Shown one piece after another: positions 1 to 8,719 of a stretch of DNA of 38,744 nt. Within the stretch, counting starts at the first letter, position 1, and the number at the start of each line of letters is the position of its first letter. The translations under genes were made by a program, and so were the position numbers. Under the pieces are notes generated by a model. It was not told the DNA's origin, ran no database searches, and saw only the letters and a list, made by a program, of their open reading frames with translations. The DNA is from an uncultured Bacteroidota bacterium (lineage in GTDB: Bacteria > Bacteroidota > Bacteroidia > 2-12-FULL-35-15): assembly GCA_903911435.1 (NCBI GenBank), contig CAIWDF010000043.1, positions 1 through 38,744 on the forward strand. Direction: 5' to 3'.

Positions 1-3000
1 CGGATATTTTTCATTTGGTTTTAAACCAAGCGCATCTGTATAAGCAGTTTTTGCAGTTGCATAGGATTTTGTTCCGAAGTCAGCGTCCCCTTTTGCTATT
101 GCCGCTTTGTACTTTTCTTCCAATTCTTTTTCTTGTGCCAATCGATCTTTTTCAGAAGCTAAAGCAGCTAAAGCCTTTTCAATCTCAGCGAGCTTATCTT
201 TAGGGTATTGCTCGTTTGGTTTCAATCCAAGAGCTTCATTGTATCCTGCTTTCGCATTATCATAATCCTTAGAACCAAGAGCTTTGTCACCTTTGGCAAT
301 TGCCGCCTTGTAGTTTTCTTCCAGTTGTTTCGCACCAAGTTCTTTCGCAAGAATAGCATCAATTTCCGCAATCTTATCCTTTGGATATTGTTCGTCCTTC
401 TTTAAGTTTGAAGCTTCGGTGTAATTTCCTTTCGCATCAGTATACTTTTTATCACCAAGTGCTTTATCTGCTTTAGCGATTAATGCAGCGTACTTTTCAT
501 TTAACTCCTTATCGAACTTCTCTTTTGCAGCAAGGTCGGCAAGTATTTTATCAATTTCAGCCAATTTGTCTTTTGGGTACTTTTCTGCAGGTTTGAAACC
601 CAGTGCTTCATTATAACCAGCCTTTGCATTGTTATAATCTTTTGTTGCCAATGCTGCATCTGCTTTAGCAATCGCAGCATTGTATTTATCCGCAAGTTCT
701 TTTTCACCTAATTCTTTAGCGATTAACTTATCTATTTCAGCAATTCTTTCTTTCGGATATTTCTCATTTGGTTTTAAACCAAGCGCATCTGTATAAGCAG
801 TTTTTGCAGTTGCATAGGATTTTGTTCCGAAGTCAGCGTCCCCTTTTGCTATTGCCGCTTTGTACTTTTCTTCCAATTCTCTTTCTTGTGCCAATCGGTC
901 TTTTTCAGAAGCTAAAGCCGCTAATGCTTTTTCAATTTCGGCTAATTTATCCTTAGGATATTGCTCGTTTGGTTTAAAGCCAAGTGCTTCATTGTATGCC
1001 GCTTTGGCGTTATCATAATCTTTAGAACCGAGAGCTTTATCAGCTTTAGCAATTGCAGCTTTATAACTTTCCTCCAATTTTTTATCACCTAATTCTTTCG
1101 CTAAAGCTGCATCAATTTCAGCAATCTTATCTTTAGGATATTGTTCATCCTTTTTTAAACCTAAAGCTTCTGTATAATTTCCTTTTGCATCGGTATATTT
1201 TTTATCCCCAAGGGCTTTATCTGCTTTTGCGATTAATGCAGCATATTTTTCATTCAACTCCTTATCGGACTTCTCTTTTGCGGCAAGGTCAGAAAGTATT
1301 TTATCAATTTCAGCAATTTTATCCTTAGGATATTTTTCCGAAGACTTAATGCCTAGTGCTTCATTATAACCAGTCTTTGCATTGTTATAATCTTTTGTAG
1401 CCAAAGCTGCATCTGCTTTAGCTATCGCAGCATTGTATTTATCGGCAATTTCTTTTTCACCTAATTCTTTAGCGATTAACTTATCTATTTCAGCAATTCT
1501 TTCTTTCGGATATTTCTCATTTGGTTTTAAACCAAGTGCATCTGTATAAGCAGTTTTTGCAGTTGCATAGGATTTTGTTCCAAAGTCAGCATCCCCTTTT
1601 GTAATTGCCGCTTTGTACTTCTCTTCTAATTCCTTTTCCTTTGCCAACCTATCTTTTTCAGAAGCTAAAGCAGCTAACGCTTTTTCAATTTCGGCTAATT
1701 TATCCTTAGGATATTGTTCGTTTGTTTTAAAACCGAGCGCTTCATTGTAACCAGCTTTCGCGTTATCATAATCTTTAGAACCAAGAGCTTTGTCTCCTTT
1801 GGCAATTGCAGCTTTATAACTTTCTTCAAGCTTTTTATCTCCCAATTCTTTTGCAATCGCAGCATCAATTTCAGCAATTTTATCTTTTGGATATTGTTCA
1901 TCCTTTTTTAAACCTAAGGCTTCTGAGTAAATACCTTTCGCGTCAGCATATTTTTTATCGCCAAGCGCTTTATCTGCTTTAGCGATTAATGCAGCATATT
2001 TTTCATTCAATTCTTTATCTGCTTTTTCTTTTGCTGCAAGGTCAGCCATCAACTTATCAATAGCTGCAATTTTATCCTTAGGATATTTTTCTGCAGGCTT
2101 CAAACCAAGTGCTTCATTATATATGCCTTTTGCTTTTTCATATTCTTTGGTTCCAAACGAAGCATCAGCTTTATCTATTAATGCAGTGTACTTTGCATTT
2201 AATTCCTTCTCAGCTGCACTACTAGCAAGAAGTTTTTCAATTTCGGCTAATTTGTCTTTTGGATACTTTTCTGTTGGTTTCAAACCTAAAGCTTCAGTGT
2301 ATGCAGGTTTAGCTGCTTCATAACTCTTTGTAACCATTGCGGCATCGCCTTTAGCGATTGCAGCAGCGTACTTTTCGTTCAACTCTTTTTCTTTAGCAAG
2401 CCTTTCTTTTTCCGCATTTGCATCAGCCAACAATTTATCTATCTCAGCAATCTTGTCCTTAGGGTACTTTTCGTTCGGTTTAAAACCTAAAGCTTCGTTA
2501 TAAGCTGCTTTTGCCTCAGGATAAGTTTTAGCGATTAAGGCTTTATCTCCTTTAGCAACGGCTGCTTTGTAGTTTTCTTCTAATTTCTTTTCACCCAATT
2601 CCTTTGCTATTGCAGCATCTATTTCCGCAATTTTATCTTTTGGATATTGTTCATTTGGTTTTAATCCCAAAGCTTCCGTGTAGGCTGCTTTCGCTTCAGG
2701 GTAAGTTTTAGCCGCAAGAGCTTTATCTCCTTTAGCAATAGCTGCATCATATTTTTCCTTCAAGGCTTTGTCTGCTTTGTCTTTTGCAGCAAGGTCAGCA
2801 AGTATTTTATCAATTTCCGCTAGTTTATCCTTAGGGTATTTTTCAGATGGCTTTAGTCCTGTAGCTTCGGTATAAGCGGTTTTGGCATTGTTATAATCTT
2901 TTTGCCCAAGTGCAGCATCACCTTTAGCAATTGCGGCTTTGTATTTTTCTTCAGATGCTGCAGCATTTGCCAAAGCAGCTATTAATTTATCAATTTCGGC

Positions 3001-3318
3001 TAATTTGTCTTTAGGATATTTTTCAGCAGGTTTTAGTCCTGCAGCTTCATTAAAAGCAGCCTTGGCGTTTTCATAACTCTTTGTGCCCATCGCAGCATCA
3101 CCTTTTGCAACAGCCGCTTTGTACTTTTCTTCTATAGCTGCAACATTAGCGTTCGCTGCTAATAATTTTTCTATTTCTGCTAGTTTATCTTTAGGTTTTT
3201 GCTCGAATGGTTTTATGTTCGAAGCTTCGGTATAGGAAGCTTTTGCATTGTCATAATCTTTTTTTGCAAAAGCAGCATCAGCTTTAGCAATCGTAGCATC
3301 ATATTTCGCCTTCTCTTC
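1..3318 (-). repeat. Coding tandem repeats (~62 aa) with a 753-bp higher-order period
   Basis: About 18 helical repeats lie in frame. In the left half, a four-repeat unit of 251 residues (753 bp) recurs: the DNA at 1-180 is almost identical to 754-933, and 1507 onward is a slightly more diverged third copy. Repeats nearer the N-terminus (3318-2300) are more diverged and do not follow the four-repeat pattern as tightly. This suggests recent expansion by unequal crossing-over towards the C-terminal side. Confidence 0.9.
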
Positions 3319-3894
3319 GGCAGCCTTTTTGTTCGCTTCTTGTTCCAGTTTTTGAAGGTTATCCAAGGCAGAAAGCATTGAGTTGGTATAAGCCTGATCA
3401 TAGTCGATATTCTCTTTAACAGGATCAAAATATAGTTTGGCAACCGGTTTGGAGAGAATAGAATTAATTTGCGATGCAAGGGCAGGGTCTTTGGGTGTTT
3501 CAAAAATACCAACATCAGCCTTTGCTCCAGCACTGCCACTATAATTTTTGATTTGCTCGTCCGAAAGTCCTTTTGTAGAACAGGATATTTTCTTTGTAAT
3601 ATGTCCTGGTTTAGTTACCTGAATGATGTAATCTTGATTTGGGTCTAAACTAAAGGAATATTTCCCATTGGAAGAAGTAGAGAATTGTTGAGCAACAGTA
3701 CCTCCTTTGTACAATGTTACAACTGCTCCATCTAGTTTTTTATCGTCAACACTAATAACCCCAGATACAACAAATTTGAATTGTGCTTCAGCCTGAAGAC
3801 TAAGAAAGATTGTAAAACAAAGTGCAACGATATATCGCACTAGCTTTAATGGTTTCAAATTTATAGTTGTTTTTATTGAAGTTTCACTTCTCAT
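1..3894 (-). CDS. Giant secreted helical-repeat protein, C-terminus beyond window edge
   Basis: The frame is open from the ATG at 3894 to the left edge (1,298 codons, no stop). Residues 1-37 form an N-extended signal peptide (hydrophobic stretch about 19-33, AEA/Q cleavage site). Residues 40-105 resemble a carboxypeptidase-regulatory-like beta domain (SGVISVDDKKLDGAVVTLYK). From about residue 193 to the edge there are roughly 18 repeats of 58-67 residues. Each has a YxAAIAKgDxAl helix, a KxYxxAKxxYxEAlgLKPnE helix and a YPKDKiAEIDk helix, a TPR-like pattern rich in Lys, Ala and Glu. An AAAGGA-like stretch precedes the ATG. Bacteroidota proteins of this build often end in an OmpA or other envelope-anchoring domain, but that part lies outside the window. 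A structural cell-surface or periplasmic spacer role is inference. Confidence 0.88.
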   Translation of the reverse strand, partial: MRSETSIKTTINLKPLKLVRYIVALCFTIFLSLQAEAQFKFVVSGVISVDDKKLDGAVVTLYKGGTVAQQFSTSSNGKYSFSLDPNQDYIIQVTKPGHITKKISCSTKGLSDEQIKNYSGSAGAKADVGIFETPKDPALASQINSILSKPVAKLYFDPVKENIDYDQAYTNSMLSALDNLQKLEQEANKKAAEEKAKYDATIAKADAAFAKKDYDNAKASYTEASNIKPFEQKPKDKLAEIEKLLAANANVAAIEEKYKAAVAKGDAAMGTKSYENAKAAFNEAAGLKPAEKYPKDKLAEIDKLIAALANAAASEEKYKAAIAKGDAALGQKDYNNAKTAYTEATGLKPSEKYPKDKLAEIDKILADLAAKDKADKALKEKYDAAIAKGDKALAAKTYPEAKAAYTEALGLKPNEQYPKDKIAEIDAAIAKELGEKKLEENYKAAVAKGDKALIAKTYPEAKAAYNEALGFKPNEKYPKDKIAEIDKLLADANAEKERLAKEKELNEKYAAAIAKGDAAMVTKSYEAAKPAYTEALGLKPTEKYPKDKLAEIEKLLASSAAEKELNAKYTALIDKADASFGTKEYEKAKGIYNEALGLKPAEKYPKDKIAAIDKLMADLAAKEKADKELNEKYAALIAKADKALGDKKYADAKGIYSEALGLKKDEQYPKDKIAEIDAAIAKELGDKKLEESYKAAIAKGDKALGSKDYDNAKAGYNEALGFKTNEQYPKDKLAEIEKALAALASEKDRLAKEKELEEKYKAAITKGDADFGTKSYATAKTAYTDALGLKPNEKYPKERIAEIDKLIAKELGEKEIADKYNAAIAKADAALATKDYNNAKTGYNEALGIKSSEKYPKDKIAEIDKILSDLAAKEKSDKELNEKYAALIAKADKALGDKKYTDAKGNYTEALGLKKDEQYPKDKIAEIDAALAKELGDKKLEESYKAAIAKADKALGSKDYDNAKAAYNEALGFKPNEQYPKDKLAEIEKALAALASEKDRLAQERELEEKYKAAIAKGDADFGTKSYATAKTAYTDALGLKPNEKYPKERIAEIDKLIAKELGEKELADKYNAAIAKADAALATKDYNNAKAGYNEALGFKPAEKYPKDKLAEIDKILADLAAKEKFDKELNEKYAALIAKADKALGDKKYTDAKGNYTEASNLKKDEQYPKDKIAEIDAILAKELGAKQLEENYKAAIAKGDKALGSKDYDNAKAGYNEALGLKPNEQYPKDKLAEIEKALAALASEKDRLAQEKELEEKYKAAIAKGDADFGTKSYATAKTAYTDALGLKPNEKYP

Positions 3895-4231
3895 TATCCT
3901 TTCCCGAAATCAATTTTTACAAGAGTGCGAATATCGCAAAAAATAGGACACTTAATCTCCTAAATTAATATAAAATTTATTCCAGAATTGTATACGAAAA
4001 AACTTAGGGTAGGTTACAGATATAACTGCAACGAAAATGGACACTTATATCATGTGAACAAGCATGTTTTTGCTAGAAATGAGTGAATATTGGTAAAATA
4101 AATAGCACCTGCAAATTCCAATCTCTTAATATTTTTTAAATTTACGAGTATATAAATAGTTTGGAAGTGTTTGAAAAGCAAAATCCCCATTTTTAATAGA
4201 AAACTATATTGCTGAAATTGTCCGTGGTGAG
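3895..4231. other. Intergenic region, no gene seen
   Basis: AT-rich spacer between the start of the giant repeat protein and the end of the DUF1348 gene. It must carry the promoter of the repeat-protein gene. The minus-strand sequence around 3945-3937 (TATTTTTTG) is one base longer than the TAnnTTTG consensus and is the only weak candidate. No open frame with coding character and no strong hairpin were seen. Confidence 0.5.
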
Positions 4232-4645
4232 TTACCTCAACTTCCTTTCTGATTCATTTATAAGTAAATCATTGATGCTTGCAAATCTCTTTTTCATAAA
4301 TCCATTCTGGTCGAATTCCCAGTTTTCATTTCCATACGACCTATACCATTGTCCATCTTTGTCATGCCATTCATACTCGAAACGAACAGCGATTCTATTG
4401 TCGGTAAATGCCCATAATTCTTTTTTTAGTTTATAATCCAATTCCTTTTTCCATTTTTCTATTAAGAAAAGCTTCACTTCTTCCCTACCATTGATAAAAA
4501 GATTTCTATTTCTCCACTCTGTGTCAATTGTATAGGCAAGGCAAACTTTTTCAGGGTCCTTTGTGTTCCAAGCATTTTCTGCCATTTGCACTTTTTGAGT
4601 TGCCGTTTCTAAATTGAATGGTGGTAATGGTAGTTTTTGTTCCAT
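4232..4645 (-). CDS. DUF1348 family protein (NTF2-like fold)
   Basis: The 137 residues match the DUF1348/SnoaL-like pattern almost throughout: [20 protein letters not shown] at the N-terminus, then [57 protein letters not shown] and [10 protein letters not shown]. The family adopts a small alpha+beta barrel (NTF2-like) with no firmly assigned reaction. It is probably cytoplasmic, since no signal peptide is present. Members usually run about 150 residues and end in a tail of the type HWPLGRRPDDHPGLSxLGL; here translation stops right after INESERKLR, and the following DNA in other frames does not restore the tail. The gene stands alone behind the terminator of the gene upstream. Confidence 0.88.
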   Translation of the reverse strand: MEQKLPLPPFNLETATQKVQMAENAWNTKDPEKVCLAYTIDTEWRNRNLFINGREEVKLFLIEKWKKELDYKLKKELWAFTDNRIAVRFEYEWHDKDGQWYRSYGNENWEFDQNGFMKKRFASINDLLINESERKLR

Positions 4646-4704
4646 GGTTTTATTTGATTTAGTTTCTTATTTAAGCAAACATTTAAGTAAATCTTAGTTT
4701 AAAT

Positions 4705-4745
4705 AAAAATCGGAGAACATTGAATCTATCAATTCTCCGATTTTT
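4705..4745 (-). terminator. Rho-independent terminator of the T9SS cargo gene
   Basis: Perfect 13-bp inverted repeat (AAAAATCGGAGAA / TTCTCCGATTTTT) with a 15-nt loop, 20 nt after the stop codon of the 4765-8127 gene. A T-rich tract follows in the minus direction. Confidence 0.8.
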
Positions 4746-4764
4746 ATTAATGTGTTAAAGTTGT

Positions 4765-7700
4765 TTATTGAACAAGAAGCTTTCCTTTCGCAAATTCTTT
4801 TTCACCTTGTTTTATTTGATAGAAGTACATTCCTTTACTCATATCTTCACTATTCATTTGGAAACGAGCACTTGTAATGTTGGTGAATTGTTTGATTTTC
4901 TTACCACATAAACCATACACTTCTATGCTATAATTTCGTGGTTCAGTTGACTTAAAATTAAAAGTGGTAAAGTCAGAAAAAGGATTAGGAACCACTTCTA
5001 CTGTTTCATCGTGTTCAACTTTATTGACTAAAGTAGCCAAAGGAGAGCCAAACGGGGGGCCGTCAACAACATTTATATGTAAAGGATTGATGGAACGATT
5101 TAATGAATCAACATCGACAATGGTATCGCAATACGTGTTGGTACAACTAATGCCATCGCTTACAGTAAGACAAAGTAAGTAAGGACCATTACTTGGGTAA
5201 ACGTGCGAAGGAGTTGCTAAAGTAGAAGTGGTTCCATCACCAAAATCCCATAAATAACTAGTAAGATTGCCATACGAAAAATTATAGCAGGTATACGAAT
5301 TTGGTGTTGACGAATTCACATCGGGGAATAATCCATATAATGCTTGACAACTATTGAGTACTCCGCTTATGGTTAAGGAATGACACAAGGTATCAGGGCA
5401 ATTGACACTTGCGGTAGAAAGACAAACATTGTAGGTTCCGGCTGTGGTATAGAGATGTGTTGGTGAGGCAAGCGAGGAGATTGTTCCATCACCAAAATCC
5501 CAATGATAACTCATGTTAGGAGAAACAGGAGGATTGTAAGCCCAGAAATTATAAGCATTTGTTGAGTCGGGAATCATGGTGAAACTCAATGGCGGATTTT
5601 CGACCATTACATGAACCGTATTTTGTGTTGAACATGCTCCATATATATCGGATACAGTAACAGTGTAATTGGTTGGGAAATTAGGTGTAGCACTTGTACT
5701 TAGACTGTTTGAGTTGAGTATATTACCCGAAACTGGAGACCATTGAGTGGTATAAATACTTATGTCGAAATACGGACAATATCCAAATTTAATATTCGGA
5801 CGCTCTGATTGTGTATTAAAATAACCATTTGGATTTCCACATTGCGCCTGCATATCACTAGAGGAAACGATGCTGGAAACAAAGCTTGTTGAACTCAATT
5901 CGGTTGAACTATTTGAAGTGTAATTTGAACCAGAAACAATCTCGTTGAAGCAAACTTCAACTACAATGTTCGACAAACCATCCCATACATAAGGATTTTG
6001 AAAATTAAACGTATTCCATCCTGTGGTAATGGTAATGGTTTGAGAAGGAAAAACAGTTGATGTACCCTGAATGAAAGCAGGAGCACTTGAAGAGAATCCT
6101 TGCAATGAGGTACAACCCATTTTAATGGTAAAGTTATGATAGGTGCTTATACCCGTTATTTGAGTGATGTTGAATGCAAGGTTGTCTATTTTACCACTTG
6201 TTATTCCTACTGCATTCAATTCAGCAGCAGTGTAGATATATTGACTAGAACCTGAAGAATAAAAATTTCCAAAAGGAGCAGGGAAAGAGTAAGAAGAATT
6301 GGAGGTTATGCCAGTTCCTACTTGACTTGTCATTGAATTCGCACCACAGCCAGATGTTGAAACCACTCCACAAATAGGATTAATAGCATTGGTAATGTTT
6401 ACCGCAAGGTTAGCACTTCCTCCCAAACAAATGGTTGTATCATTCGAAACAGTGGTTGTTGGAATGACTACAGGGTGAGCCACAATGGAGATGGAATCTG
6501 TGATAACACAGCCCGCTGCATTACTTGTTGTCAACAAATAATCAAATGTTCCTGCGCCTGTAAACGTTGCAGTTGGGTTGGCAATGTTTGCATTAGAAAG
6601 GTAGGTTGCAGGTGACCATTGATAAGTATAAGAACCTGAAGGAATAGTATTGGTTACGTCCAATTGAACAGGCACAAATAAACAAGCATTGGTAGAGCTC
6701 TGAGTTACCGTATGGGTAAATCCGTTTACAACATTTACGGTGACGGTATCCGTATAATTACAAAGTCCGGCTCCTGTTTCTACAAGCATATACATGGTAG
6801 TGGCCGATGGTGTAGCTATTGCATCTTGACAAGTAGTACACGAAAAGTTGACACCAACTTGCATTGGAGGACCACTTACTACCGACCAGTTGTAAGTACT
6901 ACCACCACTTGCATGTAGCATTGCTTGTTGATTTCCACAAATGGTTTGGTCGGGACCAGCATAGGTGGCATTGTTTTTATAGAAATAATAACTGAACATT
7001 TTATATCCCGGAATTGGACAACTATTGTCGGTAACGGCAACATTGAGCACCGAAACAGGAGTTATATAATTGAAAGGAGGATTCCAGCTGATAGATAAAG
7101 TTAATGGATTGCTGCCCGAAACGCTGATGCTTGCTCCGGGTAAAGCTGCTGCTATGTTAGTAGTAGCTGATAGTACATCAGCTGCATCAAGATCGGAATA
7201 AACTAAGTCGAACGAAAGATTTGTTCCTGAACAAAAAGTAACGCTTATTGGATTTACTAATACTGCCGATGAGCCAACTAAATTGGTGATGCTTCCACTG
7301 CTACCCAATACAGCTTGGTTGGCACTGCTGATGACATTAACAATAAAATCTCGAACCACATTTCCTATCACCACTCCGTTTGCATCTCGTTCGGTAGCCA
7401 TGATGGCTACTACAAAATTACCTATGGTAGTAGGTGTAACGGTTATTAATCCGGTATTAGCATCGATAGTAATACCTGTTATAGGAGCAGCACCAGTATA
7501 CGATAAGTTATAAGGTGCAGAGGTGATGTAATCGGTGCTCATGGCCGAAACAAAAGAGTAGGTGAGGGCATTTGCATCTACATCAGTAGCATTAAAATAA
7601 AAGCTTTCGGTTTGCCCTACTCTTAAAAACAAAGAAATGTTTTCATTAAAATAAGCCGAGTTGTTGCCCGAATTAATAGCATTGTTTAGTATCGCATAAA

Positions 7701-8127
7701 AATCGTAACTAGGAGTACTTGATAAATTGATACTAGTACTTCTACAGCAGTTGGTATGTTCAAATCGCCAATCGCTACATGTTCCTGGCAGGTTGACAAG
7801 GGCCGAATAAATATTCTTTTTCATTCCTGGCAATGCACCTCCGTTGCACGTAGTGGAGGTGGACGAACAGAACGATGAAACATCAACTGTTGAATCGATG
7901 TTAACTGTAAAAGAAGGAATGGTTAATCCGCAGCTGCTGTTGGCTGTCATTACTTGACTTGTTCCAGGGTCGAATACGCTACAATCCCAAAACAAATTCA
8001 AGATGATTTTGTATTGATTGCCGGAAATGTGTTGATAGTTTACTTCGCCTCCTGATACGTGCGCAGCTTTAGCTGTAAACGAAACTGTAAACGCAAGTGC
8101 TAATAATGATAGTAGAGTTTTTTTCAT
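4765..8127 (-). CDS. Secreted T9SS cargo protein with two PKD domains and C-terminal sorting domain
   Basis: This 1,120-residue protein starts with a signal peptide (MKKTLLSLLALAFTVSFTAKA, then AHVSGG). I chose ATG 8127; the frame also contains a TTG at 8151, but that would place eight hydrophilic residues before the signal peptide. The N-terminal ~270 residues are a Bacteroidota surface module beginning HVSGGEVNYQ with several Cys. The middle is Ser/Thr/Asn-rich with beta-sandwich (SprB/Ig-like) segments. Two PKD domains follow, each with the YxWDFGDGT core (about residues 880-960 and 970-1040). The last ~75 residues are a T9SS type A sorting domain (VVPNPFSD, KGMYFYQIKQ, KGKLLVQ). The protein is predicted to cross the outer membrane through T9SS and be anchored at the surface or released; adhesion is a reasonable guess. 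It is monocistronic, with its own terminator. Confidence 0.92.
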   Translation of the reverse strand: MKKTLLSLLALAFTVSFTAKAAHVSGGEVNYQHISGNQYKIILNLFWDCSVFDPGTSQVMTANSSCGLTIPSFTVNIDSTVDVSSFCSSTSTTCNGGALPGMKKNIYSALVNLPGTCSDWRFEHTNCCRSTSINLSSTPSYDFYAILNNAINSGNNSAYFNENISLFLRVGQTESFYFNATDVDANALTYSFVSAMSTDYITSAPYNLSYTGAAPITGITIDANTGLITVTPTTIGNFVVAIMATERDANGVVIGNVVRDFIVNVISSANQAVLGSSGSITNLVGSSAVLVNPISVTFCSGTNLSFDLVYSDLDAADVLSATTNIAAALPGASISVSGSNPLTLSISWNPPFNYITPVSVLNVAVTDNSCPIPGYKMFSYYFYKNNATYAGPDQTICGNQQAMLHASGGSTYNWSVVSGPPMQVGVNFSCTTCQDAIATPSATTMYMLVETGAGLCNYTDTVTVNVVNGFTHTVTQSSTNACLFVPVQLDVTNTIPSGSYTYQWSPATYLSNANIANPTATFTGAGTFDYLLTTSNAAGCVITDSISIVAHPVVIPTTTVSNDTTICLGGSANLAVNITNAINPICGVVSTSGCGANSMTSQVGTGITSNSSYSFPAPFGNFYSSGSSQYIYTAAELNAVGITSGKIDNLAFNITQITGISTYHNFTIKMGCTSLQGFSSSAPAFIQGTSTVFPSQTITITTGWNTFNFQNPYVWDGLSNIVVEVCFNEIVSGSNYTSNSSTELSSTSFVSSIVSSSDMQAQCGNPNGYFNTQSERPNIKFGYCPYFDISIYTTQWSPVSGNILNSNSLSTSATPNFPTNYTVTVSDIYGACSTQNTVHVMVENPPLSFTMIPDSTNAYNFWAYNPPVSPNMSYHWDFGDGTISSLASPTHLYTTAGTYNVCLSTASVNCPDTLCHSLTISGVLNSCQALYGLFPDVNSSTPNSYTCYNFSYGNLTSYLWDFGDGTTSTLATPSHVYPSNGPYLLCLTVSDGISCTNTYCDTIVDVDSLNRSINPLHINVVDGPPFGSPLATLVNKVEHDETVEVVPNPFSDFTTFNFKSTEPRNYSIEVYGLCGKKIKQFTNITSARFQMNSEDMSKGMYFYQIKQGEKEFAKGKLLVQ

Positions 8128-8178
8128 GTGAAATAGTTTTTTGTTTTTCAATAATCTGTTTTCCTGATTATTCGACTA

Positions 8179-8186
8179 CAAATATA
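8179..8186 (-). promoter_or_regulatory. Candidate -7 element (TATATTTG) for the T9SS cargo gene
   Basis: Exact TAnnTTTG match on the minus strand, about 50 nt before ATG 8127. No TTG is seen at the expected -33 distance. Confidence 0.4.
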
Positions 8187-8305
8187 CATTTATTTCATTA
8201 AAATAAATTACACCTTGAGTTGGTGAGTTCCGAATTAATGGAACCATTAACATGATTTACGAGTAGAGCTGTAAGCTAACTCTATTTCAGCGTATCATCT
8301 TGGTT

Positions 8306-8719
8306 TTATTCAGGAAAGAATTCCAATAATAGTTCATTTACATCTTTTATCGTAAGAAATTTACTTCTAAATCCATCAACACAGCCTGTTTCTTCAGCAC
8401 GTATTTTATCATTCGGATTTAAAGATGTGGTGAGCATCACAACAATTTTTGCGTTAATTTCCCCTTCCATTTTTTTATACTCTTCCAAAAATTCCCAACC
8501 ATTCATGCCCGGCATATTAATATCCAGAAAAACAAGATCGGGTTTGGGATGTATGCCATTAATACTCGACCTAAGAAAGGCGAGTGCCTCTTCTCCATCA
8601 TTAGCCACTTCCACTTTTTCGGCACATCCTACTTTTTCGATAATGATTTGATGAAATTCGTTGCACGATTCGTCATCATCAACCAATAAAATACAGTTCA
8701 GCTTTTTTTTCATAATCAT
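8306..8719 (-). CDS. Receiver-only response regulator (CheY/Rcp1-like)
   Basis: A single receiver domain of 137 residues. It has the acidic pocket DDD (14-16), the phospho-acceptor Asp66 in VFLDINMPGMNGWEF, the Thr/Ser switch in MLTTS and a lysine in the SKFLT segment, where most relatives have K-P. There is no output domain. The start ATG at 8719 overlaps the kinase stop (ATGA), so the two are translationally coupled; a second ATG at 8713 is possible. Receiver-only proteins of this type pass the phosphate on or act by protein contact. The partner is almost certainly the kinase upstream. Confidence 0.93.
   Translation of the reverse strand: MIMKKKLNCILLVDDDESCNEFHQIIIEKVGCAEKVEVANDGEEALAFLRSSINGIHPKPDLVFLDINMPGMNGWEFLEEYKKMEGEINAKIVVMLTTSLNPNDKIRAEETGCVDGFRSKFLTIKDVNELLLEFFPE

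Noticed and set aside
8128-8151. TTG start of the T9SS cargo protein
   Set aside because: It would put eight polar residues ahead of a normal signal peptide that begins at ATG 8127.
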